A stretch of DNA of 64,000 nt from Streptomyces sp. NBC_01439. Its GTDB lineage: Bacteria; Actinomycetota; Actinomycetes; Streptomycetales; Streptomycetaceae. Location: NCBI RefSeq assembly GCF_036227605.1, contig NZ_CP109487.1, forward strand, positions 4,166,001 to 4,230,000, written 5' to 3'. The position numbers and the translations under genes are program-made. Positions 53,676 through 62,116 of the stretch are shown here, one piece after another. The notes under the pieces are model-generated. The model made no database searches and was not told the origin of the DNA. It was given only the letters and a program-made list of their open reading frames with translations. Each line of letters starts with the position of its first letter. Position 1 is the stretch's first letter.

Positions 53676-53881
53676 CCGCCCGAGGTCTCAGCAACCCCGC
53701 CCCGCTCTCCGCGGTCGCGCTGTGCATCGGGTGCCACAAGCTCACCACCGCCCCCGTTGTCGTGCGCTGGATAGAGAGCAGCAGCGGCCCAGGAACGACC
53801 CTGTGGGGATGCCCCGACTGCGCACCCACACTCTGCGCGGTACCCGCTCCTGCGGAAGCTGAGCGCACCGCCACTCACTGA
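53672..53881 (+). CDS. Small zinc-ribbon-like protein
   Basis: 69 residues from GTG 53672, overlapping the previous stop. ALCIGCHKLTTAP and LWGCPDCAPTLC provide CxxC, CxxC and one further Cys spaced as in a zinc ribbon. It is the last gene of the element, followed directly by a strong terminator. No target is known. Confidence 0.6.
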   Translation: MTARGLSNPAPLSAVALCIGCHKLTTAPVVVRWIESSSGPGTTLWGCPDCAPTLCAVPAPAEAERTATH

Positions 53882-53897
53882 GCAGCCCACCAAAGCC

Positions 53898-53933
53898 ATG
53901 TGCCCCGTTCGGTACCCACCGAACGGGGCACAT
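53898..53933 (+). terminator. Terminator closing the element's plus-strand genes
   Basis: ATGTGCCCCGTTCGGT and ACCGAACGGGGCACAT form a perfect 16-pair stem with an ACCC loop; CCTTTTCC follows. It shields the yajQ-proximal chromosome from element transcription. Confidence 0.92.
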
Positions 53934-53940
53934 CCTTTTC

Positions 53941-53960
53941 CAGGGCACAACGAGGGCACA
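53941..53960. repeat. Right copy of the 20-base direct repeat
   Basis: CAGGGCACAACGAGGGCACA, one mismatch from 39600-39619 and in the same orientation. Candidate integrase arm site. Confidence 0.65.
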
Positions 53961-54035
53961 CGACCCCAGAAGAACCCGGAAAATGGCGGCAACTACCGAA
54001 AGTAGTTTTCGCAGGTCAGGCGCCATATTGCAGAG

Positions 54036-54048
54036 TCCGTGCAGGTCA
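54036..54048. repeat. Right 13-base inverted arm repeat
   Basis: TCCGTGCAGGTCA is the exact reverse complement of the left arm at 39568-39580 and lies 16 bases before attR. A further partial copy (CAGGTCA) is at 54012-54018. Confidence 0.75.
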
Positions 54049-54064
54049 AGGGATCATGGCGGGA

Positions 54065-54084
54065 AGTTCGTGAACTACCGCTGA
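54065..54084. repeat. attR core
   Basis: AGTTCGTGAACTACCGCTGA, an exact copy of the end of yajQ, marks the right end of the element. No yajQ coding sequence precedes it. Confidence 0.9.
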
Positions 54085-54278
54085 CCCTGTCGCACGACCT
54101 GCCCCACGCCGGCCCGGCGGTCTTCACCGACCGCCGGGCCGCGGCGGTTGCGAAGGGGGTGTGTGCGGGGCGCGTGCGGCGCACGCGCCACCGAGGACTC
54201 CTGTGGGCACTTGGGGCACGATGAGTGCGCCCACCACGCTGGACGGCATCACACCACCGCGTGGCAGGGGGTTCTCGC

Positions 54279-55706
54279 ATGCCTGGGGCCGGAACGTTTC
54301 GTGATGACTTCGGGGCGTCCGTGGTCGTCGCGCTGGTCGCTCTACCCCTGTGCGTCGGGGTGGCGGTCGCCTCCGGAGTGCCGGCCGAGCTGGGAATCGT
54401 CACCGGGGTGGTCGGCGGGCTGGTCACCGGATGGTTCCGCGGGAGCGCCCTCCAAGTGAGCGGGCCCGCGGCCGGTCTGACCGTCCTCGTCTACGAGGCG
54501 GTGCAGGCCTATGGTCTTCCCGCGCTCGGGGTGCTGGTGCTGGCCGCCGGGGTGGCGCAGCTGGGCATGGGGATGTTGCGGCTCGGGCGGTGGTTCCGGG
54601 CGATCTCCGTCGCCGTCGTGCACGGGATGCTGGCCGGGATCGGCTTGGTACTGATTAGCGGGCAGTTGTACGCCCTGGGTGGTGTGGAGGCTCCGGGGCA
54701 GACCCTGGCGAAGCTGGGCGGGGTGCACGAGCTCGGGGCGCAGGCCGACTTGGCTGCCGTGCTGCTCGGGGTCGGGACGATCGCCGTGATGGTCGCCTGG
54801 CGCCGGATGCCCGCCCGGCTGCGGATCGTGCCGGGGGCGCTCGTCGGGGTGGCTGCCGCCACCGCCGCGGCCGTCCTGCTGCGGTTGCCCGTCGACAAGG
54901 TGCGGGTGACGGGCGTGCTGGCGGCCGTGTCCCCGCCCGGTTGGGGCGACTTCGAGGTCCTGGCCTCGGTCGGCGCGGCCGGGACCGTGGTCGCGCTGGC
55001 GTTGATCGCCTCCGCCGAGACGCTGTTCAGTGCCGCGGCCGTGGACCGGATGCACGACGGGCCGAGGACGGAGTACGACAAGGAACTCATCGCCCAGGGC
55101 GTGGGCAACAGCGTGTGCGGGCTGCTCGGCGCAATGCCGATGACGGCGGTCATCGTGCGCAGCGCCGCCAATGTGGAGGCCGGGGCGCGGACCCGGGCGG
55201 CCAGGGTGCTGCACGGTGGCTGGCTGTTGCTCTTCGCCGTGGCGTTTCCCCAGCTCCTGGAGAGCGTGCCGCTGGCCGCGCTGGCCGGGGTGCTGCTGCA
55301 CGCGGGCTGGAAGCTGCTGCCGGCCAGGGCGGTGGCCGCGTTGTGGCGGACGCACCGGGGCGAGGCCGTGGTGCTGGTGGTCACGGCCTCGGCCATCGTG
55401 GTCACCAATCTCTTCGAGGGCGTGCTGATCGGGCTGGGGCTCGCGGTAGCCAAGGCGGCCTGGGAGACCTCGCACGTGCACATCGAGGAGGTGTGGGAGG
55501 ACGAGGAGCTGTGCGTGCAGGTCTTGGGGAACGCCAGTTTCCTGCGGCTTCCCAAGCTGCTCGACGCCCTGGACGCGCTGCCGCACGGGCAGCCGGTGCG
55601 GCTGGATCTGAGCGGGCTGCGCCACCTGGACCACGCCTGTCTGACCGCTCTGGAGGGCTGGGAGCGCACGCGGGCGCCACTGCCCGGCCGGGAGGGCGTC
55701 ATCTAG
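54279..55706 (+). CDS. SulP-type inorganic anion transporter with STAS domain
   Basis: 475 residues from ATG 54279 (CAGGGGG upstream); an upstream start would include Arg-rich non-membrane text. Some ten to twelve hydrophobic segments fill residues ~10-390. GNSVCGLLGAMPMTAVIVRS is the conserved SulP motif, and SGPAAGLTVLVYEAV near residue 63 is another. The C-terminal ~85 residues are a STAS domain (LCVQVLGNASFLRLPKLLDA, VRLDLSGLRHLDHACLTALE). It would carry sulfate, bicarbonate or another small anion. It is the first chromosomal gene right of the element. Confidence 0.87.
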   Translation: MPGAGTFRDDFGASVVVALVALPLCVGVAVASGVPAELGIVTGVVGGLVTGWFRGSALQVSGPAAGLTVLVYEAVQAYGLPALGVLVLAAGVAQLGMGMLRLGRWFRAISVAVVHGMLAGIGLVLISGQLYALGGVEAPGQTLAKLGGVHELGAQADLAAVLLGVGTIAVMVAWRRMPARLRIVPGALVGVAAATAAAVLLRLPVDKVRVTGVLAAVSPPGWGDFEVLASVGAAGTVVALALIASAETLFSAAAVDRMHDGPRTEYDKELIAQGVGNSVCGLLGAMPMTAVIVRSAANVEAGARTRAARVLHGGWLLLFAVAFPQLLESVPLAALAGVLLHAGWKLLPARAVAALWRTHRGEAVVLVVTASAIVVTNLFEGVLIGLGLAVAKAAWETSHVHIEEVWEDEELCVQVLGNASFLRLPKLLDALDALPHGQPVRLDLSGLRHLDHACLTALEGWERTRAPLPGREGVI

Positions 55707-55724
55707 CGGGGTTATCCTCCGCCC

Positions 55725-56960
55725 GTGCAGAACGAGTTGAAGCGCACCCTCGGGGTCTCAGATGCCGTCGTCGTCGGACTCGGTGCGATGGTGGGCGCCG
55801 GCATCTTCGCCGCCCTGGCTCCCGCGGCGCGGGCGGCGGGCGGCGCGCTGCTCGCCGCTCTGGGCGTGGCGTCTCTCGTGGCCTATTGCAACGCGCACTC
55901 CTCGGCGCGGCTGGCCGCCCGGTACCCGGCTTCCGGCGGCACGTACGTCTACGGACGCGAACGGCTCGGGCCCTTCTGGGGGTACCTGGCGGGCTGGGGG
56001 TTCGTGATCGGCAAGACCGCGTCCTGCGCGGCGATGGCCCTCACGGTGGGGGCGTACCTGTGGCCGGGGCGGCAGCACGCCGTGGCCGTCGCGGCGGTGG
56101 TGGCGCTGACGGCCGCGAGTTACGGCGGCGTGCAGAAGTCGGCCCGCATCGCCCGGCTGATCGTGGCGGTGGTGCTGGCGGTGCTGGCCGGGGTGGTCGT
56201 GGTGTGCCTGTCTTCCGGGGCGGCCGACCCGGGGCGGCTGGGTGGGCCCGACGGGGGCGTCTTCGGGGTGTTGCAGGGTGCGGGTCTGCTGTTCTTCGCC
56301 TTCGCGGGCTACGCCCGGATCACCACCCTGGGCGAGGAGGTGCGGGATCCGGAACGGACGATCCCGCGGGCGGTGCCGATCGCGCTGGGGATCGCGCTGC
56401 TGGTGTACGCCGCGGTCGCGGTGGCGGCGCTGTCGGTGCTCGGCGCTGAGGGGCTGGCGCAGTCGTCGGCGCCGCTCGCCGATGCGGTGCGGGCGGCCGG
56501 GCGGCCCGGACTGGCCCCGGTGGTCCGGGTGGGTGCGGCCCTGGCCGCGCTGGGCTCGTTGCTGGCGCTCGTGCTCGGGGTTTCGCGGACGGTCCTGGCG
56601 ATGGCCCGGGACGGCCATCTGCCGCGCGCGCTGGCGGCCGTACATCCCCGGCACCAGGTGCCGCACCATGCGGAGCTGGCAGTGGGGGCGGTCGTGGCGG
56701 TGTTGGCGGCCACCGCCGATCTGCGGGGCGCGATCGGTTTCTCCTCTTTGGGAGTGCTCGCCTACTACGCGATCGCGAACGCCTCCGCGTGGACTCTCGA
56801 TTCAGCTGTCAAGGGGCGGGCCGTGGCAGTGGTCGGGCTGTCCGGCTGTGTGGTGCTGGCGTGTGCGCTGCCCCTCGCGTCGGCGCTCTGGGGGGTGGCG
56901 GTGCTGGCGGTGGGCGTGCTGGTCTACGGGGTCCGGTGGCGGCTCAGATCCGGGATCTGA
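55725..56960 (+). CDS. APC-superfamily amino acid permease
   Basis: 411 residues from GTG 55725, 18 bases behind the SulP gene. LGVSDAVVVGLGAMVGAGIF is the conserved first helix with the G-A-G-I-F break. RYPASGGTYVYGRERLGPFW and FFAFAGYARITTLGEEVRDP, then ERTIPRAVPI, are typical of the family; about twelve spans are expected. The substrate is unknown. It overlaps the end of the convergent downstream gene by ~37 bases, probably because that gene's frame is shifted. Confidence 0.88.
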   Translation: MQNELKRTLGVSDAVVVGLGAMVGAGIFAALAPAARAAGGALLAALGVASLVAYCNAHSSARLAARYPASGGTYVYGRERLGPFWGYLAGWGFVIGKTASCAAMALTVGAYLWPGRQHAVAVAAVVALTAASYGGVQKSARIARLIVAVVLAVLAGVVVVCLSSGAADPGRLGGPDGGVFGVLQGAGLLFFAFAGYARITTLGEEVRDPERTIPRAVPIALGIALLVYAAVAVAALSVLGAEGLAQSSAPLADAVRAAGRPGLAPVVRVGAALAALGSLLALVLGVSRTVLAMARDGHLPRALAAVHPRHQVPHHAELAVGAVVAVLAATADLRGAIGFSSLGVLAYYAIANASAWTLDSAVKGRAVAVVGLSGCVVLACALPLASALWGVAVLAVGVLVYGVRWRLRSGI

Positions 56961-57409
56961 ACGCGTCCCAGTGCGCCAGCTCTCGTTCGCATTCCTCCCC
57001 CGTGCCAGGCGGGCTCCGGCTCCCCCGGATTCGGGTCGAACAGCAGGACCTGGGCAGTGTCGGAGCGGTAGTCCACGCAGGCGTCCATGGCGCAGCCGAA
57101 GTCGGCCACGGGCAGTACGCCTTCGGGCCAGCACCACTCGGAGGACCGGCGCTCCTCATGCGCGAGCACGGCCTGACGCAGCGGCAGCAGCCCCTGACCG
57201 GGTCCGAATCCACCGTCGCCGACACGCGTGTAGAGCGAGGCGGGCAGGGGCGGCGGGCGCGGCAGGGCGAAGCCGAGTATGGCTTCGGCTCTGGCGATCT
57301 CCCCCGCGTCCAGCGGCTCCGGCATGGTCCTTCCGCACCGCTCGTACCTGCGTGCGGAGTTGCCCACGCGGTCCGTGACTTGCTCCAGCAACTGCTCCGT
57401 CTCGTTCAT
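56924..57409 (-). CDS. SMI1/KNR4-like protein with probable 3' frameshift
   Basis: 161 residues from ATG 57409 (one further ATG lies six codons upstream). AEAILGFALPRPPPLPASLY and RVGDGGFGPGQGLLPL are SMI1/KNR4 text, a family of toxin-immunity and scaffold proteins. After FDPNPGEPEPAWHGG the frame becomes GMRTRAGALGRVQIPDLSRH, running into the APC gene. Dropping one G from the GGGGG run (about 57000-57004) instead restores EECERELAHWDAFRSRI and a stop at 56944-56946, without overlap. This is a likely frameshift mutation or sequence error. Confidence 0.65.
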   Translation of the reverse strand: MNETEQLLEQVTDRVGNSARRYERCGRTMPEPLDAGEIARAEAILGFALPRPPPLPASLYTRVGDGGFGPGQGLLPLRQAVLAHEERRSSEWCWPEGVLPVADFGCAMDACVDYRSDTAQVLLFDPNPGEPEPAWHGGGMRTRAGALGRVQIPDLSRHRTP

Positions 57410-57530
57410 GCATTCATGGTGACGCACCCCGCCGACAGCCGCCCGGGCCTGTGGACAACTCCGCCCACAGGCCGATCAGGTCGGCCTGCGGGCGGGGTGT
57501 GTGTCGGCGTCCAGGGCGCCGGCGGCTGTG

Positions 57531-57923
57531 TCAGCGCGAGGCGAACGGTGCGTCCGTCGGGACGATCTCGCGGCCGAGCGGGAGCAGGGAGAGCGGGACC
57601 ATCTTGAAGTTGGCGATGCCGAACGGGATGCCGATGATCGTGATGCAGAGGGCGATGCCCGTGACGATGTGGCCGAGGGCCAGCCACCAGCCCGCCAGCA
57701 CCAGCCACAGGACGTTGCCGATGCAGGACGGGGCGCCCGCGTCGTGGCGCTCGACCGTGGTGTAGCCGAAGGGCCAGAGGGCGTAGACGGCGATGCGGAA
57801 GGCGGCGATGCCGAACGGGATGCCGATGATGGTGATGCAGAGCAGCACACCTGCGAGGAGGTATCCCAGGAACAGCCAGATGCCGCTGAGGATGAGCCAA
57901 ATGATGTTGAGGATTGTCTTCAT
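57531..57923 (-). CDS. YccF-domain membrane protein
   Basis: 130 residues; ATG at 57923. Two tandem copies of the YccF motif, [20 protein letters not shown] and [20 protein letters not shown], are each preceded by a membrane segment ([24 protein letters not shown] and [20 protein letters not shown]). Four spans are likely. The family is of unknown function. The gene overlaps htpX by four bases, so the two are co-transcribed. Confidence 0.88.
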   Translation of the reverse strand: MKTILNIIWLILSGIWLFLGYLLAGVLLCITIIGIPFGIAAFRIAVYALWPFGYTTVERHDAGAPSCIGNVLWLVLAGWWLALGHIVTGIALCITIIGIPFGIANFKMVPLSLLPLGREIVPTDAPFASR

Positions 57924-58783
57924 TGGCGGCGGCCTGCCATCTGTTCGAGCCGGGCGATGCGCTCGGCCATCGGAGGGTGTGTGGAGAACATCTTAGAAAG
58001 ACCCGCACCCGGACGGAACGGGTTGGCGATCATCATGTGGCTCGCCGCCTCCAGCCGGGGCTCCGGGGGCAGGGGGAGCTGTTTGGTGCCCGCGTCGAGC
58101 TTGCGCAGGGCGCTGGCCAGGGCGAGCGGGTCCCCGGTGAGCTGGGCGCCGGAGGCGTCGGCCTCGTACTCGCGCGAGCGGCTGATGGCCAGCTGGATCA
58201 CGGAGGCGGCCAGCGGGCCCAGGATCATGATCAGCAGCATGCCGAGGAGACCGGGGCCCTCGTCATCGTTCGACCGGCCGATCGGGATCAGCCAGGCGAA
58301 GTTGACCAGGAACATGATCACCGAGGCGAGGGCGCCGGCGACCGAGGAGATCAGGATGTCGCGGTTGTAGACGTGGCTGAGCTCGTGGCCGATGACCCCG
58401 CGCAGCTCGCGCTCGTCGAGGATGCGCAGGATGCCCTCGGTGCAGCAGACCGCGGCGTTGCGCGGGTTGCGGCCGGTGGCGAAGGCGTTGGGGGCCTCGG
58501 TGGGTGAGATGTACAGGCGTGGCATGGGCTGGCGCGCGGACGTGGAGAGCTCGCGCACCATGCGGTAGAGCTGGGGAGCCTCGAACTCGCTCACGGGGCG
58601 GGCGCGCATCGCGCGTAGAGCCAGCTTGTCGCTGTTCCAGTACGCGTATGCGTTCGTCCCGAGGGCGACGAGGACGGCGATGATCAGGCCGCCCCGTCCG
58701 AAGAAGCTTCCGATGAGGATGATGAGTGCGGACAGCCCGCCGAGGAGTACGGCGGTCTTCAGCCCGTTGTGCCGGCGGTGCAC
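57920..58783 (-). CDS. htpX: Zinc metalloprotease HtpX
   Basis: 287 residues from GTG 58783 (GGAGGG five bases before; upstream ATGs lack one). [20 protein letters not shown], two N-terminal and two central membrane spans, the catalytic HELSH ([15 protein letters not shown]) with the downstream zinc Glu in [13 protein letters not shown], and [20 protein letters not shown] at the end are HtpX hallmarks. It degrades damaged membrane proteins. It lies between nuoN and yccF-like genes. The position beside a nuo operon is, as I recall, also found in other Streptomyces. Confidence 0.95.
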   Translation of the reverse strand: MHRRHNGLKTAVLLGGLSALIILIGSFFGRGGLIIAVLVALGTNAYAYWNSDKLALRAMRARPVSEFEAPQLYRMVRELSTSARQPMPRLYISPTEAPNAFATGRNPRNAAVCCTEGILRILDERELRGVIGHELSHVYNRDILISSVAGALASVIMFLVNFAWLIPIGRSNDDEGPGLLGMLLIMILGPLAASVIQLAISRSREYEADASGAQLTGDPLALASALRKLDAGTKQLPLPPEPRLEAASHMMIANPFRPGAGLSKMFSTHPPMAERIARLEQMAGRRQ

Positions 58784-58995
58784 GGTACGCCCTCCAAGTG
58801 GTGCGGCAGGGGAGCCCGTCATGGATTTGAGGGTCTACGGTCCAGTGGACCCTCCCTTCCTGGTCAACGCGAGGTGAGGGCGTCAGGTTCCCAGGGTGTC
58901 GCGGGGCGCGCGCCCGCCGCCGCCCCTTGCCGGGGTGCGGCGGGGACGCGGTGGGGACGTGGCGGGCACTACTCCGTACGGGTTACGCGGGCCGG

Positions 58996-60528
58996 CTACT
59001 GAGCGAAGAGGCTGCCCGAGGTGACGCGCAGGACGAGCTCCGGGGCGCCCGAGAGGACGACGGCCGTGATCGCGGTAATGACGATGGCCGCCGCCACCGG
59101 CCAGGGGGCGCGCGTAGGGGTCTGCGCGCCCTCGGGGGTACGGAAGAGCAGGGCTGTCCAGCGCAGGTAGTAGTACAGGGCGATGACGACGTTGACCGCC
59201 ATGACCACGGCCAGCCAGCCCAGGCCCGCGTCGACCGCGGACCGGAAGACGGTGACCTTGGCGAAGAGCCCGATGATGCCCGGCGGCAGGCCCGCCAGGC
59301 AGAGCAGGAAGAAGCCCAGGGAGAGGGCGGCCAGCGGGCGCTCGGCGTAGAGCCCTCGGTAGTCGCTGATCCGGTGGAGCGGCTTGGTACGGGCGACCAG
59401 GGCGGCCACGGCGAAGGCGCCGAGGTTCACCGCGGCGTACATGAGGGCGTACGCGACGGTGGAGCCGATCTGGTCGCGCCCGGAGTACGCGGCCGCGGCG
59501 ATCGGGACCAGCAGGTATCCGGCTTGGCCGACCGAGGACCAGGCGAGCAGTCGTACGGCACTGTTCGGGCGGTCCGGGGACTGCCGCAGGGCAGCGGCGT
59601 TGCCCAGGGTCATGGTGAGTGCGGCGAGGACGGCCAGGGCCGGGCCCCAGACGTCGGAGTACGCCGGGAAGGCGATCACCGTGACGAGGATGAGGCCGGT
59701 GAAGCCGACGGCCTTGCCGATCACCGAGAGGTAGCCGGCGATGGGCAGGGGGGCGCCGACGTAGGTGTCGGGGACCCAGAAGTGGAAGGGGACGGCCGCG
59801 GTCTTGAAGGCGAAGCCGACGAGGGTGAGCGCGACACCGGCCATGGCGAGCGTGTCGAGCTGCCCGGGAACGTCTTCGAGGCGGTCGGCGACCTGGGTGA
59901 GGTGCAGGGAGCCGGTGGCGGCGTAGACGAAGCTGACGCCCATCAGCGACACGGCGGTGGCAGTGACGGAGGACAGGAAGAACTTCAGGGCGGCCTCGGA
60001 GGAGAGCCGGTCGCCGCGGCGCATGCCGACGAGGGCGAAGGCGGGCAGCGAGGCGACTTCGAGGGCGACGATCAGGGTGGCGAGGTCGCGGGAGGCGGGC
60101 AGCAGGGCCGCGCCGGCGGCGGAGGAGAGCAGCAGGAACCAGTACTCGCCGGCCGGCATGCGGCTGTCGTGGACGGCGGTGACCGAGATCAGGGCGGTGA
60201 CCAGGGCGCCGGCCAGCACGAGGAACTGGATGACGAGCGTGAAGTGGTCGGCGACGTAGCTGCAGGCCGCCGGGTCGCCGGTGAGGCAGAAGGTGGCGCG
60301 GTCACCGGCGCGCAGGGGGATCAGGGTGGCGGTCGCGACGGCGAGGCCGGCGACCGTGATCCAGCCGAGGACCGGCTTGCGGCGTTCGGCGAGGAACAGG
60401 TCGGCGACGAGGACGACCAGGCCGACGGCGGCGGTGATCACCACGGGTGCGATGGCGAGCCAGTCGACGGACTGGACCAGGCTCGGGGCCTCGGCGGAGA
60501 GGACCGTCAGGGCCGTCATGGCCGTCAT
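58996..60528 (-). CDS. nuoN: NADH-quinone oxidoreductase subunit N
   Basis: 510 residues from ATG 60528, which overlaps the nuoM stop (ATGA). There are about fourteen spans. The antiporter-like core includes FLLLSSAAGAALLPASRDLA with TLIVALEVASLPAFALVG (functional Glu), AFKTAAVPFHFWVPDTYVGA (Lys, His) and LLAWSSVGQAGYLLVPIAAA. It is the last gene of the nuo operon and part of the proton-pumping arm of complex I. Confidence 0.95.
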   Translation of the reverse strand: MTAMTALTVLSAEAPSLVQSVDWLAIAPVVITAAVGLVVLVADLFLAERRKPVLGWITVAGLAVATATLIPLRAGDRATFCLTGDPAACSYVADHFTLVIQFLVLAGALVTALISVTAVHDSRMPAGEYWFLLLSSAAGAALLPASRDLATLIVALEVASLPAFALVGMRRGDRLSSEAALKFFLSSVTATAVSLMGVSFVYAATGSLHLTQVADRLEDVPGQLDTLAMAGVALTLVGFAFKTAAVPFHFWVPDTYVGAPLPIAGYLSVIGKAVGFTGLILVTVIAFPAYSDVWGPALAVLAALTMTLGNAAALRQSPDRPNSAVRLLAWSSVGQAGYLLVPIAAAAYSGRDQIGSTVAYALMYAAVNLGAFAVAALVARTKPLHRISDYRGLYAERPLAALSLGFFLLCLAGLPPGIIGLFAKVTVFRSAVDAGLGWLAVVMAVNVVIALYYYLRWTALLFRTPEGAQTPTRAPWPVAAAIVITAITAVVLSGAPELVLRVTSGSLFAQ

Positions 60529-62102
60529 GAGTTGCCTCCTGCGAGGAGCTTCTGGACGGCCGGGTCGGTGAGGCCGAGGAGGACCGCGGGCCACAGGCCG
60601 GCGAGGACGGTGAGGGCGACGAGCGGGGTCCAGGCGGCGAACTCGTAGTGCTGGACGTCCGCGACGGCGAGCTCGGGACCGGCTTTCGGGTCTCCCATGC
60701 AGACGCGCCGTACGACGATCAGGAGGTAGGCGGCGGTGAGCAGGGTGCCGAACGCGCCGACGGCCACGTACGTGAGGAACGCGGGGCGGGAGAGGCCCTC
60801 GGCGGGGTCGAAGGCGCCGAAGAGGGCCAGCATCTCGCCCCAGAAGCCGGCCAGGCCGGGCAGGCCCAGAGAGGCGACGGCGGCGAAGGCGAGGAGCGCG
60901 CCGAAGCGGGGGGCGCGGCCGTAGAGGGCGGCGCCGGTGGCTCCGGCGAGGGTGTCGAGGTCGGCGGTGCCGTAGCGGTCCTTGAGGGCTCCGACCAGGA
61001 AGAAGAGGAGGCCGGTGATCAGGCCGTGGGCGATGTTGGCGAAGAGCGCGCCGTTGACGCCGGTGGGGGTCATGCTCGCGATGCCGAGGAGGACGAAGCC
61101 CATGTGGCCGACGGAGGAGTAGGCGATGAGGCGCTTGAGGTCGCCCTTGTTCCCCTTGCGGGCCAGCGCGAGGCAGGCGAGCGATCCGTAGACGATGCCG
61201 ACGGCGGCGAAGGCGCCCAGGTAGGGGGCGAAGGTGGCCATGCCGTCGGGGGTGATGGGGAGCAGGATGCGGACGAACCCGTACGTGCCCATCTTGAGCA
61301 GGACGCCGGCCAGCAGGACGGATCCGACGGTGGGCGCGGCGGTGTGGGCGTCGGGCAGCCAGCTGTGCAGGGGCCACATCGGGGTCTTCACGGCGAGGCC
61401 GATGCCGATGGCGAGAACGGCCAGGAACTGGGTGGTGCGGGACAGTTCGCGGCCGTTGTCAGAGGCCAGTGTCACCATGTCGAAAGTGCCGCTGTTCAGT
61501 CCGATCAGGAGCAGACCGAGCAGCATGACGACGGAGCCGAGGAGGGTGTAGAGGATGAACTTCCAGGCGGCGGCCTGCCGCTGAGCACCGCCCCAGCGGG
61601 CGATGAGGAAGTACATCGGGATGAGGACCATCTCGAAGGCGAGGAAGAAGAGCAGCAGGTCGAGGACGGCGAAGGTCGCGAGGGTGCCGGACTCCAGGAC
61701 CAGGAGCAGTGCGACGAAGGCCTTCGGGGAGGGGCCTGCGGGGAGCTTGAAGTAGCTGTAGAGCGCGCAGAGGAAGAACAGCAGCGCGGTCATCAGGAGG
61801 AGGGGGAGCGAGATGCCGTCGACGCCGAGGTGGATCCGGACGTTCAGCGCCTGGATCCAACTGATGTCCGTCGTCGCCTGGATGCGGGACGGGGCCTCGT
61901 GGTCGAAGCCCAGGGTGAGGGCGATGGCGGCGGCGAGGATCACGCCGGTCACGGTCACGCCGTGGCGGAGCACGGCCTGCTCGGGGCTCTTCCCCTTGAG
62001 GCCGGGCGGGGCCGGCAGGAGCGCCGCGGCGGAGCCGAGGAGCGGTGCGGCCACGATGAACGCCAGAAGGAACTGCATCACGGACGGGCTGATATCAATC
62101 AC
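60525..62102 (-). CDS. nuoM: NADH-quinone oxidoreductase subunit M
   Basis: 525 residues from GTG 62102. LGVDGISLPLLLMTALLFFL, FFLAFEMVLIPMYFLIARWG (key Glu), GLAVKTPMWPLHSWLPDAHT (Lys, His) and KRLIAYSSVGHMGFVLLGIA are standard antiporter-like motifs. About fourteen spans. It overlaps nuoN at its end and follows nuoL by 14 bases. Confidence 0.95.
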   Translation of the reverse strand: MIDISPSVMQFLLAFIVAAPLLGSAAALLPAPPGLKGKSPEQAVLRHGVTVTGVILAAAIALTLGFDHEAPSRIQATTDISWIQALNVRIHLGVDGISLPLLLMTALLFFLCALYSYFKLPAGPSPKAFVALLLVLESGTLATFAVLDLLLFFLAFEMVLIPMYFLIARWGGAQRQAAAWKFILYTLLGSVVMLLGLLLIGLNSGTFDMVTLASDNGRELSRTTQFLAVLAIGIGLAVKTPMWPLHSWLPDAHTAAPTVGSVLLAGVLLKMGTYGFVRILLPITPDGMATFAPYLGAFAAVGIVYGSLACLALARKGNKGDLKRLIAYSSVGHMGFVLLGIASMTPTGVNGALFANIAHGLITGLLFFLVGALKDRYGTADLDTLAGATGAALYGRAPRFGALLAFAAVASLGLPGLAGFWGEMLALFGAFDPAEGLSRPAFLTYVAVGAFGTLLTAAYLLIVVRRVCMGDPKAGPELAVADVQHYEFAAWTPLVALTVLAGLWPAVLLGLTDPAVQKLLAGGNS

Positions 62103-62116
62103 GGCTGACTCACGGC

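Larger units (their letters stand above)
39538..54084. mobile_element. 14.5-kb integrative element inserted at the 3' end of yajQ
   Basis: The ends are defined by a perfect 20-base direct repeat (39538-39557 and 54065-54084). Content, left to right: integrase and XRE regulator (minus); excisionase-like gene, 188-residue protein, D5/P4-type helicase, TTG-started HTH protein and five small overlapping genes (plus); DUF397 and XRE/DUF5753 (minus); four very small genes, then the nucleotidyltransferase/hydrolase/small protein/kinase cargo (plus); small GntR regulator (minus); two small genes (plus). No FtsK-type Tra gene, relaxase, capsid or large terminase is visible. That argues against a complete AICE or prophage and for a satellite-like or non-conjugative island. 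Confidence 0.88.

Noticed and set aside
39586..54060. Interpretation of the element as a conjugative AICE
   Set aside because: No FtsK/SpoIIIE-type Tra gene, Spd genes or relaxase could be recognised. The helicase is D5/P4-type rather than a RepSA-like initiator. This cannot be fully excluded without profile searches.
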